From Akkermansiaceae bacterium (lineage in GTDB: Bacteria; Verrucomicrobiota; Verrucomicrobiia; Verrucomicrobiales; Akkermansiaceae), in the NCBI GenBank assembly GCA_903919975.1, contig CAIXKE010000014.1:62001-126000 (forward strand): a stretch of 64,000 nucleotides of DNA, given 5' to 3'. Under the pieces are notes generated by a model. The model was not told where the DNA came from and searched no databases. It saw nothing but the letters and a program-made list of their open reading frames with translations. Below, piece by piece: positions 16,508-25,597 of the stretch. Positions within the stretch are counted from its first letter, which is position 1. Each line of letters opens with the position of its first letter. A program made the translations under genes and the position numbers.

Positions 16508-18166
16508 ATGAAATACCATTTATTACAGCTGATCGCCCTGCTCACCACGGGGCATGCCACGGAGGTTCTGCGCATGGCGGGTGAAGGGCGCTTGTGGCTC
16601 AAAGTGCCGGTTGAGCACCCGGCCCTGCTCGATGTTCGGGTTTCTACTGGACATGCCGCGCCCGCCACCTGGGAGAAGAATGCTGCGGTCCGCGAGCGCT
16701 GGACTGACATTTTGTTTCCGGTGCGCTGGTGGTCATGGAGCGAGTTGAGCGTGAGTTTCACTCCCACGTGGGATGGCATTTTAGAACTCTCGCTTCTCGG
16801 TCCGTGGGCTGCGGATGAAAACGGAGCGATGCTGCGTAAGGAGGTTCTTTGGGATCGAATCAGCGTGGAAGGGGCGGAGCTAGCAAACGGAGGTTTCGAG
16901 AAAACAGGGGAGGGAGCACCTATTGGATGGAATTCCCCATGGAGCGCCTATCCTTTGGCGGATTCATGGCCACTTAAAAATGCCGAAGCGCTAGAGGGAA
17001 AGCGTGTGGGCACTGCATGGTGCAATCGTCCTCTCACCCAACTCCTCCATGTAAAAAGCGGCAAACCCGTGACGATCAAGCTTCATGCGAAAGCCGCCAC
17101 TCCGCCGGACTTCATCGTTCCCAAGGCGCTGGGCGATAATACCCCGGCACACCGGGCCTTGGCCCAGTTGAAACGCGGGATCAACCTCGGCAATGGCTGG
17201 GAGGCCCCGCCGACAGCCTCCTGGCGCGCGCGATTCACCGTCGAAGACATCGATCGCATCGCCGCCGAGGGCTTCGATCACATCCGGGTGCCGGTTGCAT
17301 GGCATTACTACCTCAAGGCCAAGAATCAAGGTCAGGAAATCGATGCCGCATTGCTCGCCGAACTTGAACCGGTGCTGCGCCGCGCCATGGGAAAAAACCT
17401 GCGGGTCCTGCTCAATTGGCATCATTTCAACGACCTGACCGCCGCACCTGCCGAGAACCTAGATCGTTTCATTTCCGGCTGGGAGGCGATCGCCCGACAA
17501 TTCACATCATGGCCGCCCGGCTTGTTCTTCGAGTTGCTCAATGAACCCTGCAACAAGCTGACGACCGAGGTCGCGAATCCAATCTATCAGAAAACCATCG
17601 CCGCCATTCGGAAAACTCAGCCGGAGCGCATCATCGTCGTTAGCCCGGGAAATTGGGGGGCTGCAGGCGAATTGGACAAACTGCGGCTCCCCGATGACGA
17701 AGCCCGGATTATCGTCACGCTGCACAACTACGCGCCATTCCATTTCACCCATCAGGGTGCTGGCTGGGCAGGGCTCCAAGCCTTGCGCGGCATCACCTAT
17801 CCGGGGCCACCCGCCACACCGTTTCGTGTGCCGGATTCTTTGCGCGCCAATACCGACCTCCTCGCTTTCGCGGAGTCCTACAACACGCTCCCCAGCGAGG
17901 AAAACCCCTGCTCAAAACGCCCGGTCCGCGAGTTGCTCGACATCGCGCGGTCGTGGTCGAATCAGTTCGGCCGTCCGGTCCACCTCGGAGAGTTTGGTGC
18001 CCACGATGTCGGCGACGCCACCAGCCGCGGGCGATATCTGCGTGACGTAAAAACGCTGGCCGAGGAACGCCAGATTCCTTGGACGATGTGGGAGTGGAAA
18101 TCGAATTTCGGTTATTGGGATTCGGTAAAAAATCAGCCGAGATTCCGGCAAAGTTTGTTTGAGTGA
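16508..18166 (+). CDS. Secreted glycoside hydrolase family 5 (cellulase-like)
   Basis: Endo-acting beta-glycosidase fold; the substrate could be beta-glucan, mannan or another. The start MKYHLLQLIALLTTGHA gives a short signal peptide; an in-frame extension upstream lacks one. Residues ~25-190 form a beta-rich accessory region with no family recognised. The GH5 TIM barrel follows, opening LKRGINLGNGWE. The acid/base Glu is in FELLNEP (about residue 345) and the nucleophile Glu in HLGEFG (about 493). IRVPVAWHYY and LLNWHHF are also typical. 552 residues. No polysaccharide-utilisation partners sit beside it. Confidence 0.9.
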   Translation: MKYHLLQLIALLTTGHATEVLRMAGEGRLWLKVPVEHPALLDVRVSTGHAAPATWEKNAAVRERWTDILFPVRWWSWSELSVSFTPTWDGILELSLLGPWAADENGAMLRKEVLWDRISVEGAELANGGFEKTGEGAPIGWNSPWSAYPLADSWPLKNAEALEGKRVGTAWCNRPLTQLLHVKSGKPVTIKLHAKAATPPDFIVPKALGDNTPAHRALAQLKRGINLGNGWEAPPTASWRARFTVEDIDRIAAEGFDHIRVPVAWHYYLKAKNQGQEIDAALLAELEPVLRRAMGKNLRVLLNWHHFNDLTAAPAENLDRFISGWEAIARQFTSWPPGLFFELLNEPCNKLTTEVANPIYQKTIAAIRKTQPERIIVVSPGNWGAAGELDKLRLPDDEARIIVTLHNYAPFHFTHQGAGWAGLQALRGITYPGPPATPFRVPDSLRANTDLLAFAESYNTLPSEENPCSKRPVRELLDIARSWSNQFGRPVHLGEFGAHDVGDATSRGRYLRDVKTLAEERQIPWTMWEWKSNFGYWDSVKNQPRFRQSLFE

Positions 18167-18268
18167 AAAGCGGCTACATCCGTCACGCCTGATATGTCCC
18201 TCAGGGTATTCCACGCTTGCGCTTAATTTAGGCCGCCAAGTAGAATGCGGATTATTCATAAGACTCTT

Positions 18269-18346
18269 TGATTGACGATTGTTGATTTGACGACCGCGCC
18301 AGCGGTCCAATCACCCATTCAAAAGTCATCAATCATCAATCGAACC
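18269..18346 (+). repeat. Inverted 7-bp repeat arrays upstream of the Deg protease
   Basis: Units TGATTGA, CGATTGT and TGATTTG (18269-18289) are followed by a short perfect stem, GACCG/CGGTC. Units of the opposite polarity come next (TCATCAA twice, 18326-18339). The arrangement mirrors the rpsE-rplO spacer: GATT-type units first, AATC-type units second. No coding function is supported even though a reading frame stays open. Confidence 0.5.
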
Positions 18347-18400
18347 ATTAAATTTCGGTTGATGCCTCCCGCCCGCCCCCTAAAGTCCCAGCCAACTCCG

Positions 18401-19852
18401 ATGCACCGAATCCTTTATTTCCTTCTCCTTGCCTGCGCTCCGTCGCTCATGGCCCAAGCCCTGCCCTCGGATGTTTATCGCTCCGTTCTGCGCATCGAAG
18501 TGGCCACCCAGGTCCCGGATTACCAAACCCCATGGAATTCCGGCCGTTTCAGCGGCGGAATCGGCACTGGATTTATCATCGGAAAAAACAAAATCCTGAC
18601 TAACGCCCATGTCGTTTCGAACGGCCGCCGCTTGCTCGTCACCGTCTATGGCAGCCCGGTGAAGTATCCTGCCAAGGTCGAATACATTGCCCACGATTGC
18701 GATCTGGCGTTGCTCTCGGTCGAGGATTTCAAGGATTTTGAATCGTTTCCAGCTTTTGAATTCGGCGATGTTCCCCAGCTCGAAAGCCAAGTGCGCGTGA
18801 TCGGCTATCCGGTGGGTGGCGAGCTCTTGTCAGTGACCCGCGGCGTCGTTTCCCGGATCGATTTCCAACCGTATTCGCACTCCCGCGCGGACTCGCACCT
18901 CATCGTGCAGATCGATGCCGCCATCAATCCCGGAAATTCCGGCGGTCCGGTGGTCCAGGATGACAAGGTGGTAGGCGTTGCGTTTCAAGGCCTGCGCCAA
19001 GCGGACAACACCGGATACATCATTCCCACCCCGGTTATTCGCCGTTTCCTCAAGGACATCGAGGATGGCACCTACGATTCCTATGCGGATCTTGGAATCA
19101 CCGACTTCACGCTCCACAACCCGGCCATGCGCAAGGCCCTTGGAATCCCTAACGATGGCAAGGGCGTCCTCGTCACCAACGTCATCCCCACCAGTTCCTG
19201 CGACGGCTTGATCAAGCCCGGCGACGTAATCGTCGCGCTCGATGGCAAGCCGGTGGACAATGCCGGAATGGTCACCATCGATGGCGAAAACGTGAATCTC
19301 AACGAAATCGTCGAACGCAAATTTGCAGGTGACAAAGTCTCCGTGCGCTTCCGACGCGATGGCACGTGGAACGATGTCGAGGTTATCCTCAAGCCGCTGA
19401 CGTGGTCGCGCATGTATGCCATCGAGTATGAGAAAACTCCGCGCTACATGGTCTTCGCCGGCCTCGTGTTCCAGCCTCTCGACACCAATCTCTTCGCTGC
19501 CGCGAAATTCACCGATGTCAATGTGCGCCGAATTTACACCGACTACGTGCCCAAGGGATTGTTTAAAAAACACCGGGATATTGTCATGCTCACCCGCGTC
19601 GAGAGCGATCCGGTGACCAGCCAACTCGGCGATTTCGCTGGCTTCGCAGTGAATAAGATCAACGGCGTGGAAGTCACCGATCTCACGCAAGCCTATGCGC
19701 TTCTCCACCCGGAAAAACCGCCGGAGTTCCATGTGATCGAGCTTTTCGGGGCCAGCCGCCCGGTGGTGATTCCCTCCGCCAAGGTGGAGGAGGCAAACCA
19801 ACGTGTTGCGCAGAATTATGGCATCACTCACCTTGAAAACCTCAAGGACTGA
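18401..19852 (+). CDS. Exported Deg-type serine protease with PDZ domain
   Basis: Periplasmic trypsin-fold protease, probably for protein quality control. Starting at this ATG gives the signal peptide MHRILYFLLLACAPSLMAQA. The catalytic triad is visible: His in LTNAHVV (about residue 70), Asp in HDCDLALLSVEDF (about 100) and Ser in INPGNSGGPVVQ (about 179). A PDZ domain (~265-365; GVLVTNVIPTSSCDGLIKPGDVIVALDG) and a further C-terminal domain follow. The pattern is closer to the plant Deg2/Deg9-like branch than to DegP. 483 residues. Three bases separate it from folK, suggesting co-transcription. Confidence 0.9.
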   Translation: MHRILYFLLLACAPSLMAQALPSDVYRSVLRIEVATQVPDYQTPWNSGRFSGGIGTGFIIGKNKILTNAHVVSNGRRLLVTVYGSPVKYPAKVEYIAHDCDLALLSVEDFKDFESFPAFEFGDVPQLESQVRVIGYPVGGELLSVTRGVVSRIDFQPYSHSRADSHLIVQIDAAINPGNSGGPVVQDDKVVGVAFQGLRQADNTGYIIPTPVIRRFLKDIEDGTYDSYADLGITDFTLHNPAMRKALGIPNDGKGVLVTNVIPTSSCDGLIKPGDVIVALDGKPVDNAGMVTIDGENVNLNEIVERKFAGDKVSVRFRRDGTWNDVEVILKPLTWSRMYAIEYEKTPRYMVFAGLVFQPLDTNLFAAAKFTDVNVRRIYTDYVPKGLFKKHRDIVMLTRVESDPVTSQLGDFAGFAVNKINGVEVTDLTQAYALLHPEKPPEFHVIELFGASRPVVIPSAKVEEANQRVAQNYGITHLENLKD

Positions 19853-19854
19853 TC

Positions 19855-20373
19855 ATGCCACGCGCCGGTATCGCCCTTGGTTCGAATCTCGGTGATCGCC
19901 TCGGCCATCTGCGCGCCGCCATCGGCCTCTTGCGCGAAATCGCCACGCCCGGCGCGGCTTTCCTAACCGCCCTCATCTATCAAACCGAGCCGCGCCTGTG
20001 CCCGCCGGATTCTCCGGATTTCCTCAACACCGTCGTCGAAATCGATTTCCCCGGAACTCCGCTCGAATTGTTAAAGCACACCCGCGCCATCGAACAACAA
20101 CTGGGCCGCACCCCCGCCGGCGAGCGCAACGCCCCGCGCGTAATCGATCTCGATATCCTCTACCACGGCGACGAAACAAGCACCGGAGACCTGCTGGAAC
20201 TGCCGCACCCGAGAATTCACGAACGGCGCTTCGTACTACAACCGCTCGCCGACATTCGCCCGGATCTCATTCTTCCCGGGCAGGCGCAAACCATCGCCGC
20301 ACTACTCGCGCACCTGCCATGCGACGAAGCCCCGCTCGTTGCCTTGGTGGAAGTGCGAATCCATATCTGCTGA
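19855..20373 (+). CDS. folK: 6-hydroxymethyl-7,8-dihydropterin pyrophosphokinase
   Basis: HPPK transfers pyrophosphate from ATP to hydroxymethyl-dihydropterin in folate synthesis. 172 residues: GIALGSNLGDRLGHLR at the start, LIYQTEPRLCPPDSPDFLNTVVE, and the signature ERNAPRVIDLDILYHGDE followed by LPHPRIHERRFVLQPLADI. The last ~24 codons (LLAHLPCDEAPLVALVEV...) have a second, decayed copy at 25400-25471, after the regulatory and transferase genes that follow. The C terminus VRIHIC therefore may not be the ancestral end. Confidence 0.95.
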   Translation: MPRAGIALGSNLGDRLGHLRAAIGLLREIATPGAAFLTALIYQTEPRLCPPDSPDFLNTVVEIDFPGTPLELLKHTRAIEQQLGRTPAGERNAPRVIDLDILYHGDETSTGDLLELPHPRIHERRFVLQPLADIRPDLILPGQAQTIAALLAHLPCDEAPLVALVEVRIHIC

Positions 20374-20401
20374 TCACGATTCAATCTGCCACCACCCGCC
20401 C

Positions 20402-21079
20402 ATGCGCCTGCTCATCATCGAAGACAATTCCACGCTGCGCAATGCTCTGGCCCAGTTTCTGCGTGAAGCGGAACTCATCGTGGATACCGCGGCGACGGGT
20501 GACGAAGGGCTTTGGGCGGCTGCGGAAAATCCTTACGATGTCATCTTGCTCGATTTAATGCTGCCCAATCTGGATGGGATGGACATACTGCGGCAACTAC
20601 GAGCCAAGGCAAATCCCGTGCATATTCTCGTCATCAGCGCCCGCGATGGCTTGGAAGACCGCCTGGAGGCGCTGGACTCAGGCGCGGATGATTACCTCGT
20701 AAAACCCTTCCATCTCGCCGAGGCCTTGGCCCGCGTGCGAGCACTGTTGCGCCGCAGCTACGCCAAGAAGGACCCGGTGCTGAGGGTGGCGGATCTACAA
20801 CTCGATCCCATCCGCCGTCTGGTCCGGCGAGCGGATCGTGAGATTGCTCTAACGGCTTTGGAATACCGTTTGCTCGAGTATCTCATCCATCGAACGGACG
20901 AGATGGTATCCCGCGCGGACATCTGGGAGCACGTTTTTGAAGACAGCAGCGGCGGGACCAGCAATTCGGTGGATGTCTACATCGGCTACCTGCGCAAGAA
21001 ACTCTGTGCCCAAGGCGAAACCAACCTGATTCATACCCGCCGTGGCCTCGGATACACGCTGAAGGAGGATGAGTCATGA
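20402..21079 (+). CDS. OmpR-family response regulator
   Basis: DNA-binding response regulator of a two-component system. The start chosen gives MRLLIIEDNSTLRNAL; an upstream in-frame extension is spurious. The receiver domain has acidic pocket residues in IEDN, the phosphoacceptor Asp in VILLDLMLPNLDG (about residue 51) and Lys in DDYLVKPF. The winged-helix domain ends SVDVYIGYLRKKL and HTRRGLGYTLKE. 225 residues. Its stop overlaps the histidine kinase start (ATGA). The targets are probably the adjacent envelope genes, an inference. Confidence 0.93.
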   Translation: MRLLIIEDNSTLRNALAQFLREAELIVDTAATGDEGLWAAAENPYDVILLDLMLPNLDGMDILRQLRAKANPVHILVISARDGLEDRLEALDSGADDYLVKPFHLAEALARVRALLRRSYAKKDPVLRVADLQLDPIRRLVRRADREIALTALEYRLLEYLIHRTDEMVSRADIWEHVFEDSSGGTSNSVDVYIGYLRKKLCAQGETNLIHTRRGLGYTLKEDES

Positions 21080-22524
21080 AAAGGCGGTCCATTCGCCGTT
21101 CTTTGCTCATGCGTTGTGGCATCGGAGTCGGTGTGTTGATGTGCCTATTGGCCACCGGAACCTACTTTCAGGTTCGCAGCGGACTTTATGAGGAAATGGA
21201 CCAATCAGTCCGCCAAGCCGCTGCTCTACTATCGAACCAAGTCGAATATGAAGACGGGAAAATTATCTTTGAATGGCAGGAAGGGACGGGAGAAAGCGGG
21301 CATCTGTTATCCAGCGTCATGTTTCAATATTGGAATGAAACTACTGGCGAGATCACCCGCTCGCCCGCTTTGAAGTCGGCGGATCTGCCGCGGTTTTTGG
21401 GAAGGAATGACGGACAGCAAATCCGTGAGATCCGGATGCCTGCAGACGGCCACCAGGCCCGGGCGATCGGCATGCGCGTTTACCCATTCATATTGCCGGA
21501 AGAAATGGAGAAGATGCGCATCAGCGGCAACCTCATCAACCCGCGCGAGATTTCCCATATCTTGGTGGTGGCGCGCGACACGACACCGGTTCACCAAGTG
21601 CTATCCCGCATCCGCTGGATCCTCGGCAGCGGAACTTTTTTCACTCTGCTCATCGGCTATTTTCTGGGGGAATGGGCGGTAAGGTCTTCGCTCCGTCCCA
21701 TTCACGAGCTGGCTCACCAGGTCCACGCGCGGACCGGCAATCCGGATGATCAAACACTCAAACTCCCCGGCGATTTGCCCTCGGAATTGACCGGACTGGT
21801 CGAAAACTTCGAAGCTCTGCTCGGGCGCGTGGCTGTTATTCGTGAACGCGAACGGGATTTTATCCGACACGCCGCGCACGAGCTCCGCACCCCGATTGCA
21901 GGATTACTTGCCACCACCGACCTCGCGCTTTCCAAGCCGCGCGGCGCAAGCGAGTATGCCGCCCAGCTCGAAACCTGCGGCAAAACCGCGCACGAACTCA
22001 CCGAACTCGTCAAGCGCCTCACCGCCTTATCCCGCATCGGCAAATCCGCCCCGCCCGCCAAACTCGAATCCATCGATCTCGCCGTGCTGATGGACGATTG
22101 CTTGGAGCGCTTTTCTCCCGCTTTCCAACATCGCGAACTGCGACTCCTACGGGTCATCCCCGCCTCACCCATACGGGCTCTTGGTGACCCTGCACTCTGT
22201 CGGATCGTTTTGAACAATCTACTCGATAACGCCGCCTCCTACGCTCCAGTCGGAACTGAGATCCAAATCCGCATGGAATCAAGCAATGGGCAAACCAAGG
22301 TCGCAATTTCCAATTTCTCGGAGGATTTTCCGGCGAACCTCGAGCGCCTGTTCGAACCATTGTTCCGCCACGATGCGTCTCGCCATGATTCAGGGACGCA
22401 TCTCGGCATCGGTCTGACGCTCAGCCTCGACGTCACGCGCGCAATGGGCGGAAGCCTGACCGTAAGCAGGGTGGCGGATAAACGAATTGAATTTGTCCTC
22501 GGGCTGCCATCAGCGGCCGCGTGA
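21076..22524 (+). CDS. Sensor histidine kinase
   Basis: Inner-membrane kinase paired with the overlapping response regulator. TM1 is at about residues 11-32, a periplasmic sensor region of ~150 residues follows with no family recognised, and TM2 is near 178-200. A HAMP-like linker leads to the HisKA domain with the phospho-His in RHAAHELRTPIAGL (about residue 268). The ATPase domain has an N-box LNNLLDNAASYAP and a glycine loop GTHLGIGLTLSL; the usual DxGxG is degenerate. 482 residues. The signal sensed is unknown. Confidence 0.92.
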   Translation: MKRRSIRRSLLMRCGIGVGVLMCLLATGTYFQVRSGLYEEMDQSVRQAAALLSNQVEYEDGKIIFEWQEGTGESGHLLSSVMFQYWNETTGEITRSPALKSADLPRFLGRNDGQQIREIRMPADGHQARAIGMRVYPFILPEEMEKMRISGNLINPREISHILVVARDTTPVHQVLSRIRWILGSGTFFTLLIGYFLGEWAVRSSLRPIHELAHQVHARTGNPDDQTLKLPGDLPSELTGLVENFEALLGRVAVIRERERDFIRHAAHELRTPIAGLLATTDLALSKPRGASEYAAQLETCGKTAHELTELVKRLTALSRIGKSAPPAKLESIDLAVLMDDCLERFSPAFQHRELRLLRVIPASPIRALGDPALCRIVLNNLLDNAASYAPVGTEIQIRMESSNGQTKVAISNFSEDFPANLERLFEPLFRHDASRHDSGTHLGIGLTLSLDVTRAMGGSLTVSRVADKRIEFVLGLPSAAA

Positions 22525-22636
22525 ACAGCCTCATGAATTGAGAAAATTCGGCCTTCTCACCGGATTCTCATCTTCGGCGTGCTAATGGATGGTCCTGTCC
22601 TCGCCTGAGGCGGCCACCCTCCACCCGTTCCGCTCC

Positions 22637-23287
22637 ATGAATGAAGCCATCATCATCTTCCCACAACCCCGAATCATGCCCAGAGGCAAGGGAATGATCG
22701 AAAAGCTCCGCAAGCCAATTTCCTTATTCGTCGCAATCCTGCTGATCGCTCTTCTCGTTTTCGTCCAGCCTCGCGGATTCGGCACCTTGCGAATGGAGTT
22801 GGTAAAACTCGCTGGATTCGCCCTCGTGTTCGCTGGGGTGCTCGGCAGGATCCTTTGCACGGTTTACATCGGCGGTCGGAAAAACCGTGAGCTCTGCCAG
22901 TCCGGCATCTACTCGATGTGCCGCAATCCACTGTATTTCTTTTCGTTCCTCGGACTCATCGGGATCTTTCTCGTCTCCCAGCACATCACAATCACCCTCG
23001 TGGCCGGTTCCCTTTTTCTGATTCTCTACCATAATGTCATTCTCAGTGAGGAAAAAAAATTGCTGGCTCTATTCCCACAGGAATTCCCGACTTATGAGAA
23101 AACCGTGCCGAGATTCTGGCCACGTTGGGGTTCCTTGAAAGATTCAAGAATTCTCGAGGTAAATACCGGGATTTTTATCCGATCTCTCTCCGAGGTGCTT
23201 TGGTTTCTCTTTGCGCTGATCGCCATCGAAGCGATTGGAATTATGCGTGAACATGGTGTCATTGCTCCATTTTTTTCTTGGTTTTGA
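22637..23287 (+). CDS. Membrane methyltransferase, ICMT/PEMT-like
   Basis: Integral-membrane SAM-dependent methyltransferase of the isoprenylcysteine carboxyl methyltransferase-like group. Its substrate is not predictable; in bacteria these are often lipid- or envelope-linked. Several TM segments (about residues 24-45 and 47-70) precede the signature CQSGIYSMCRNPLYFFSFLG and the C-terminal EEKKLLALFPQEFPTYEKTVPRFWPRW. The start is uncertain: 22637, 22676 and 22694 are all possible, the last with a purine-rich AGAGGCAAGGGA before it. It lies between the two-component system and the sulfatase-fold transferase. Confidence 0.8.
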   Translation: MNEAIIIFPQPRIMPRGKGMIEKLRKPISLFVAILLIALLVFVQPRGFGTLRMELVKLAGFALVFAGVLGRILCTVYIGGRKNRELCQSGIYSMCRNPLYFFSFLGLIGIFLVSQHITITLVAGSLFLILYHNVILSEEKKLLALFPQEFPTYEKTVPRFWPRWGSLKDSRILEVNTGIFIRSLSEVLWFLFALIAIEAIGIMREHGVIAPFFSWF

Positions 23288-23290
23288 CTC

Positions 23291-25348
23291 ATGGGTAGCT
23301 CCCATCTATTGAAGCTTCCACGCACCTACAATTTCATGCCCCTTATTTTCCGCTCTCAGGTTTCGCGCCTTCCTCTCATCGCATTCGCTATTTTCTTCAG
23401 TCTTTCGCTGGCTTCAAGGCTGGCTCTTTTCATCACCGCATATCATAACCTGACTTGGGGTCTATCCATCCTAGGTGTTTTCGCATCCGGTTTGTTCTTC
23501 GACGCGATGGCCGGATTATTCGCCACGCTGCCATGGTTCTTTTATGCATCGCTCGCACCGGGCCGATTTCTGGGATCACGCATCGGGCGTGCCGCCACTG
23601 CGCTTGGGATGTTGCTTTTCACAAGCATCCTGCTTTTCATCACCGCGTCCGAGTGGTTCTTCTGGGATGAATTCGGCGCGCGATTCAACTTCATCGCAGT
23701 GGACTACCTGATCTGGACCCAGGAGGTTCTTGGCAACATCAGCGAGTCCTATCCGATGATCCCGATCCTATCCGGCATCATCACACTCGCCGGAATCATG
23801 ATCTGGACCCTCCATCGGAGAGGGCTTTTTATCTGGGCGTTCAAGGGCGAATCCTCATGGAAGGACCGTGCCGCATGGCTTGCCGCAGGACTCACTCTCC
23901 CGACACTCGCTGTAATATTGGTAAGTCAGTCTGCCGCGCCGTCGTTCGCGAATCAATATCACGCAGAACTCGCAAAAAACGGTTGCTGGTCGTTCTTTGC
24001 CGCCTTCAAACAAATGGAACTCGATTACCCCAAGTGGTATGTGGCGCTACCCGAGGACCAGATGCGGAGAGAGGCCAAAGCCTTACTTGCCACCAAGAAT
24101 GCTCCTTCTTCTTCCGCTATTCCGGAAGACTTTCGCCGGACCATCACCGCACCAGGCGATGAACATCGCTGGAATGTCATTCTCATTTGCATGGAAAGCA
24201 TGAGCGCCAACTTCATGGATCACTTCGGAAAAAAACGCGGACTCACCCCCAACCTCGATCGCATCGCGAAGGATTCGATTTTCTTCGAAAACATCTACGC
24301 CACCGGCACACGAACCGTGCGTGGCATGGAGGCCATCACACTCGGCTTACCTCCCACTCCCGGCCAAGCCATTATCTACCGCCCAGGGGGCGTAAATCTA
24401 GTAACCAGCTTCACTCCCTTTCTCGACCGCGGTTATGATTGCGCGTTTTTCTATGGGGGTGACGGCCGCTTTGATTTCATGAACCGCTACTTCTCCACGG
24501 CCGGCTGCCGAGTCATGGATGCCGGCGCCTGGAAAAAACAGGACATCTCTTTCAAAACCGCTTGGGGAGCCTGCGATGAAGACCTCTTTCACAAGGCCAT
24601 CTCCGAAGCCGATGCCAATCACGCGGCTAATAAACCATTCCACTTCTTCTGTATGACCACCAGCAACCATCGACCCTATACATTTCCAGATGGTCGAATC
24701 GACCTACCTTCCCACAGTGGGCGCAAGGCCGCCGTGAAATATGCCGATTGGGCAGTCGGCAACCTGATCGCCGAAGCCAGCCAGAAACCCTGGTTCAAGG
24801 ACACTCTGTTTGTCTTCGTCGCCGATCACTGTGCAGGTAGCGCTGGAAAATCGGAAATCGATGTCACTCAATATCGAATTCCGGCCATGATCTACAATCC
24901 ATCGTTGGTTCCAGCCAAAGCCATTACCGGGCTTTCCAGCCAAGTCGACCTCATGCCCACCCTTTTCGGCCAGCTCAACTGGAACTATCAATATCTCGGC
25001 TATGGTCATGACAAGTTGGATCCCGCAAACGAGAATCAAGATGGCCGCGCATTCGTCAGCAACTATCAGAAGATCGCACTGCTCACCCATGATGGTCTCG
25101 CCATCCTCAAGCCAAACCGACAAGTCTCCTCATATAGTTGCGACCTTGTCAGCGGTGATTTGAGACCGCTCGATCCAGTCAAAGGCGAATCCCTTGTTCA
25201 CACCACCACGATTTTTTATCAGAGCGCGTCTTGGCTGTTCAAGAGCGGACGACTTCAGAGAAGCTACCAAGAACCAACACCCGTGGCACTTGAGTCTGCC
25301 CCGCTAACAGCACCGCTCATCAAGAATCCGGCAACACCCGAATCATGA
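23291..25348 (+). CDS. LTA synthase-like / phosphoglycerol transferase family protein
   Basis: Membrane-anchored alkaline-phosphatase-superfamily enzyme of the LtaS/MdoB group, which move phosphoglycerol or related head groups onto envelope glycans. Five N-terminal TM segments cover about residues 20-195. The extracytoplasmic domain starts at WNVILICMESMSANFMDHFG, with the metal-binding Glu, then the nucleophile Thr in TGTRTVRGME (about residue 342). Metal ligands in FVFVADHCAGSAGK follow. 685 residues; a start at 23336 is also possible. With the neighbouring kinase pair and methyltransferase it suggests regulated envelope modification. Confidence 0.87.
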   Translation: MGSSHLLKLPRTYNFMPLIFRSQVSRLPLIAFAIFFSLSLASRLALFITAYHNLTWGLSILGVFASGLFFDAMAGLFATLPWFFYASLAPGRFLGSRIGRAATALGMLLFTSILLFITASEWFFWDEFGARFNFIAVDYLIWTQEVLGNISESYPMIPILSGIITLAGIMIWTLHRRGLFIWAFKGESSWKDRAAWLAAGLTLPTLAVILVSQSAAPSFANQYHAELAKNGCWSFFAAFKQMELDYPKWYVALPEDQMRREAKALLATKNAPSSSAIPEDFRRTITAPGDEHRWNVILICMESMSANFMDHFGKKRGLTPNLDRIAKDSIFFENIYATGTRTVRGMEAITLGLPPTPGQAIIYRPGGVNLVTSFTPFLDRGYDCAFFYGGDGRFDFMNRYFSTAGCRVMDAGAWKKQDISFKTAWGACDEDLFHKAISEADANHAANKPFHFFCMTTSNHRPYTFPDGRIDLPSHSGRKAAVKYADWAVGNLIAEASQKPWFKDTLFVFVADHCAGSAGKSEIDVTQYRIPAMIYNPSLVPAKAITGLSSQVDLMPTLFGQLNWNYQYLGYGHDKLDPANENQDGRAFVSNYQKIALLTHDGLAILKPNRQVSSYSCDLVSGDLRPLDPVKGESLVHTTTIFYQSASWLFKSGRLQRSYQEPTPVALESAPLTAPLIKNPATPES

Positions 25349-25399
25349 CGGACCACCGCCGCTTATAGTGATTTTTGGAAAAAACCACTCTTCGTCCCG

Positions 25400-25471
25400 C
25401 AACTCTTCGCCACCCTGCTCGCAGACCTGCCACGCGACGATGCTCCGCTCATTGCCTTGGTGAAGGAGTAG
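25400..25471 (+). pseudogene. Second copy of the folK 3' end (remnant)
   Basis: Twenty-three codons reading QLFATLLADLPRDDAPLIAL then VKE and a TAG stop. They align without gaps to the folK C-terminal segment QTIAALLAHLPCDEAPLVAL at about 80 percent of bases over ~75 bp. No folK sequence precedes it. It marks a duplicated or split folK end and brackets the genes from 20402 to 25348. Confidence 0.75.
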
Positions 25472-25473
25472 CG

Positions 25474-25590
25474 CTCCGGAAATAGTGTCTCCGACCGGAG
25501 GGTCTGTCCGACTGTGGATTGATTTCCCTTGAGTCCACGAGCGTGCGGGAGAAGTCTCAGTTGCCCGCCAGCAAACGACGGACAAGGAGG
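25474..25590 (+). promoter_or_regulatory. Candidate structured 5' leader of the SulP gene
   Basis: Four stems can be drawn: CTCCGG 25474-25479 with CCGGAG 25495-25500; TGTCCG 25505-25510 with CGGACA 25579-25584; GTGGA 25514-25518 with TCCAC 25534-25538; and GCGGG 25545-25549 with CCCGC 25564-25568. The second stem encloses the last two, giving a three-way junction, and its 3' strand touches the AAGGAGG ribosome site at 25584-25590. This is compatible with a cis-regulatory RNA that controls translation. No known riboswitch class could be assigned with confidence. Confidence 0.4.
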
Positions 25591-25597
25591 TTCGCTT

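Noticed and set aside
19878-19900. GGTTCGAATCTCGG as a tRNA T-arm
   Set aside because: It lies inside folK and there is no acceptor, D or anticodon arm around it; no tRNA was found anywhere in the window.
25461-25500. GGAGTAGCG as the start of a yybP-ykoY manganese riboswitch
   Set aside because: The first bases are suggestive, but the second conserved loop and the expected paired architecture could not be matched by eye; kept only as an unassigned structured leader.
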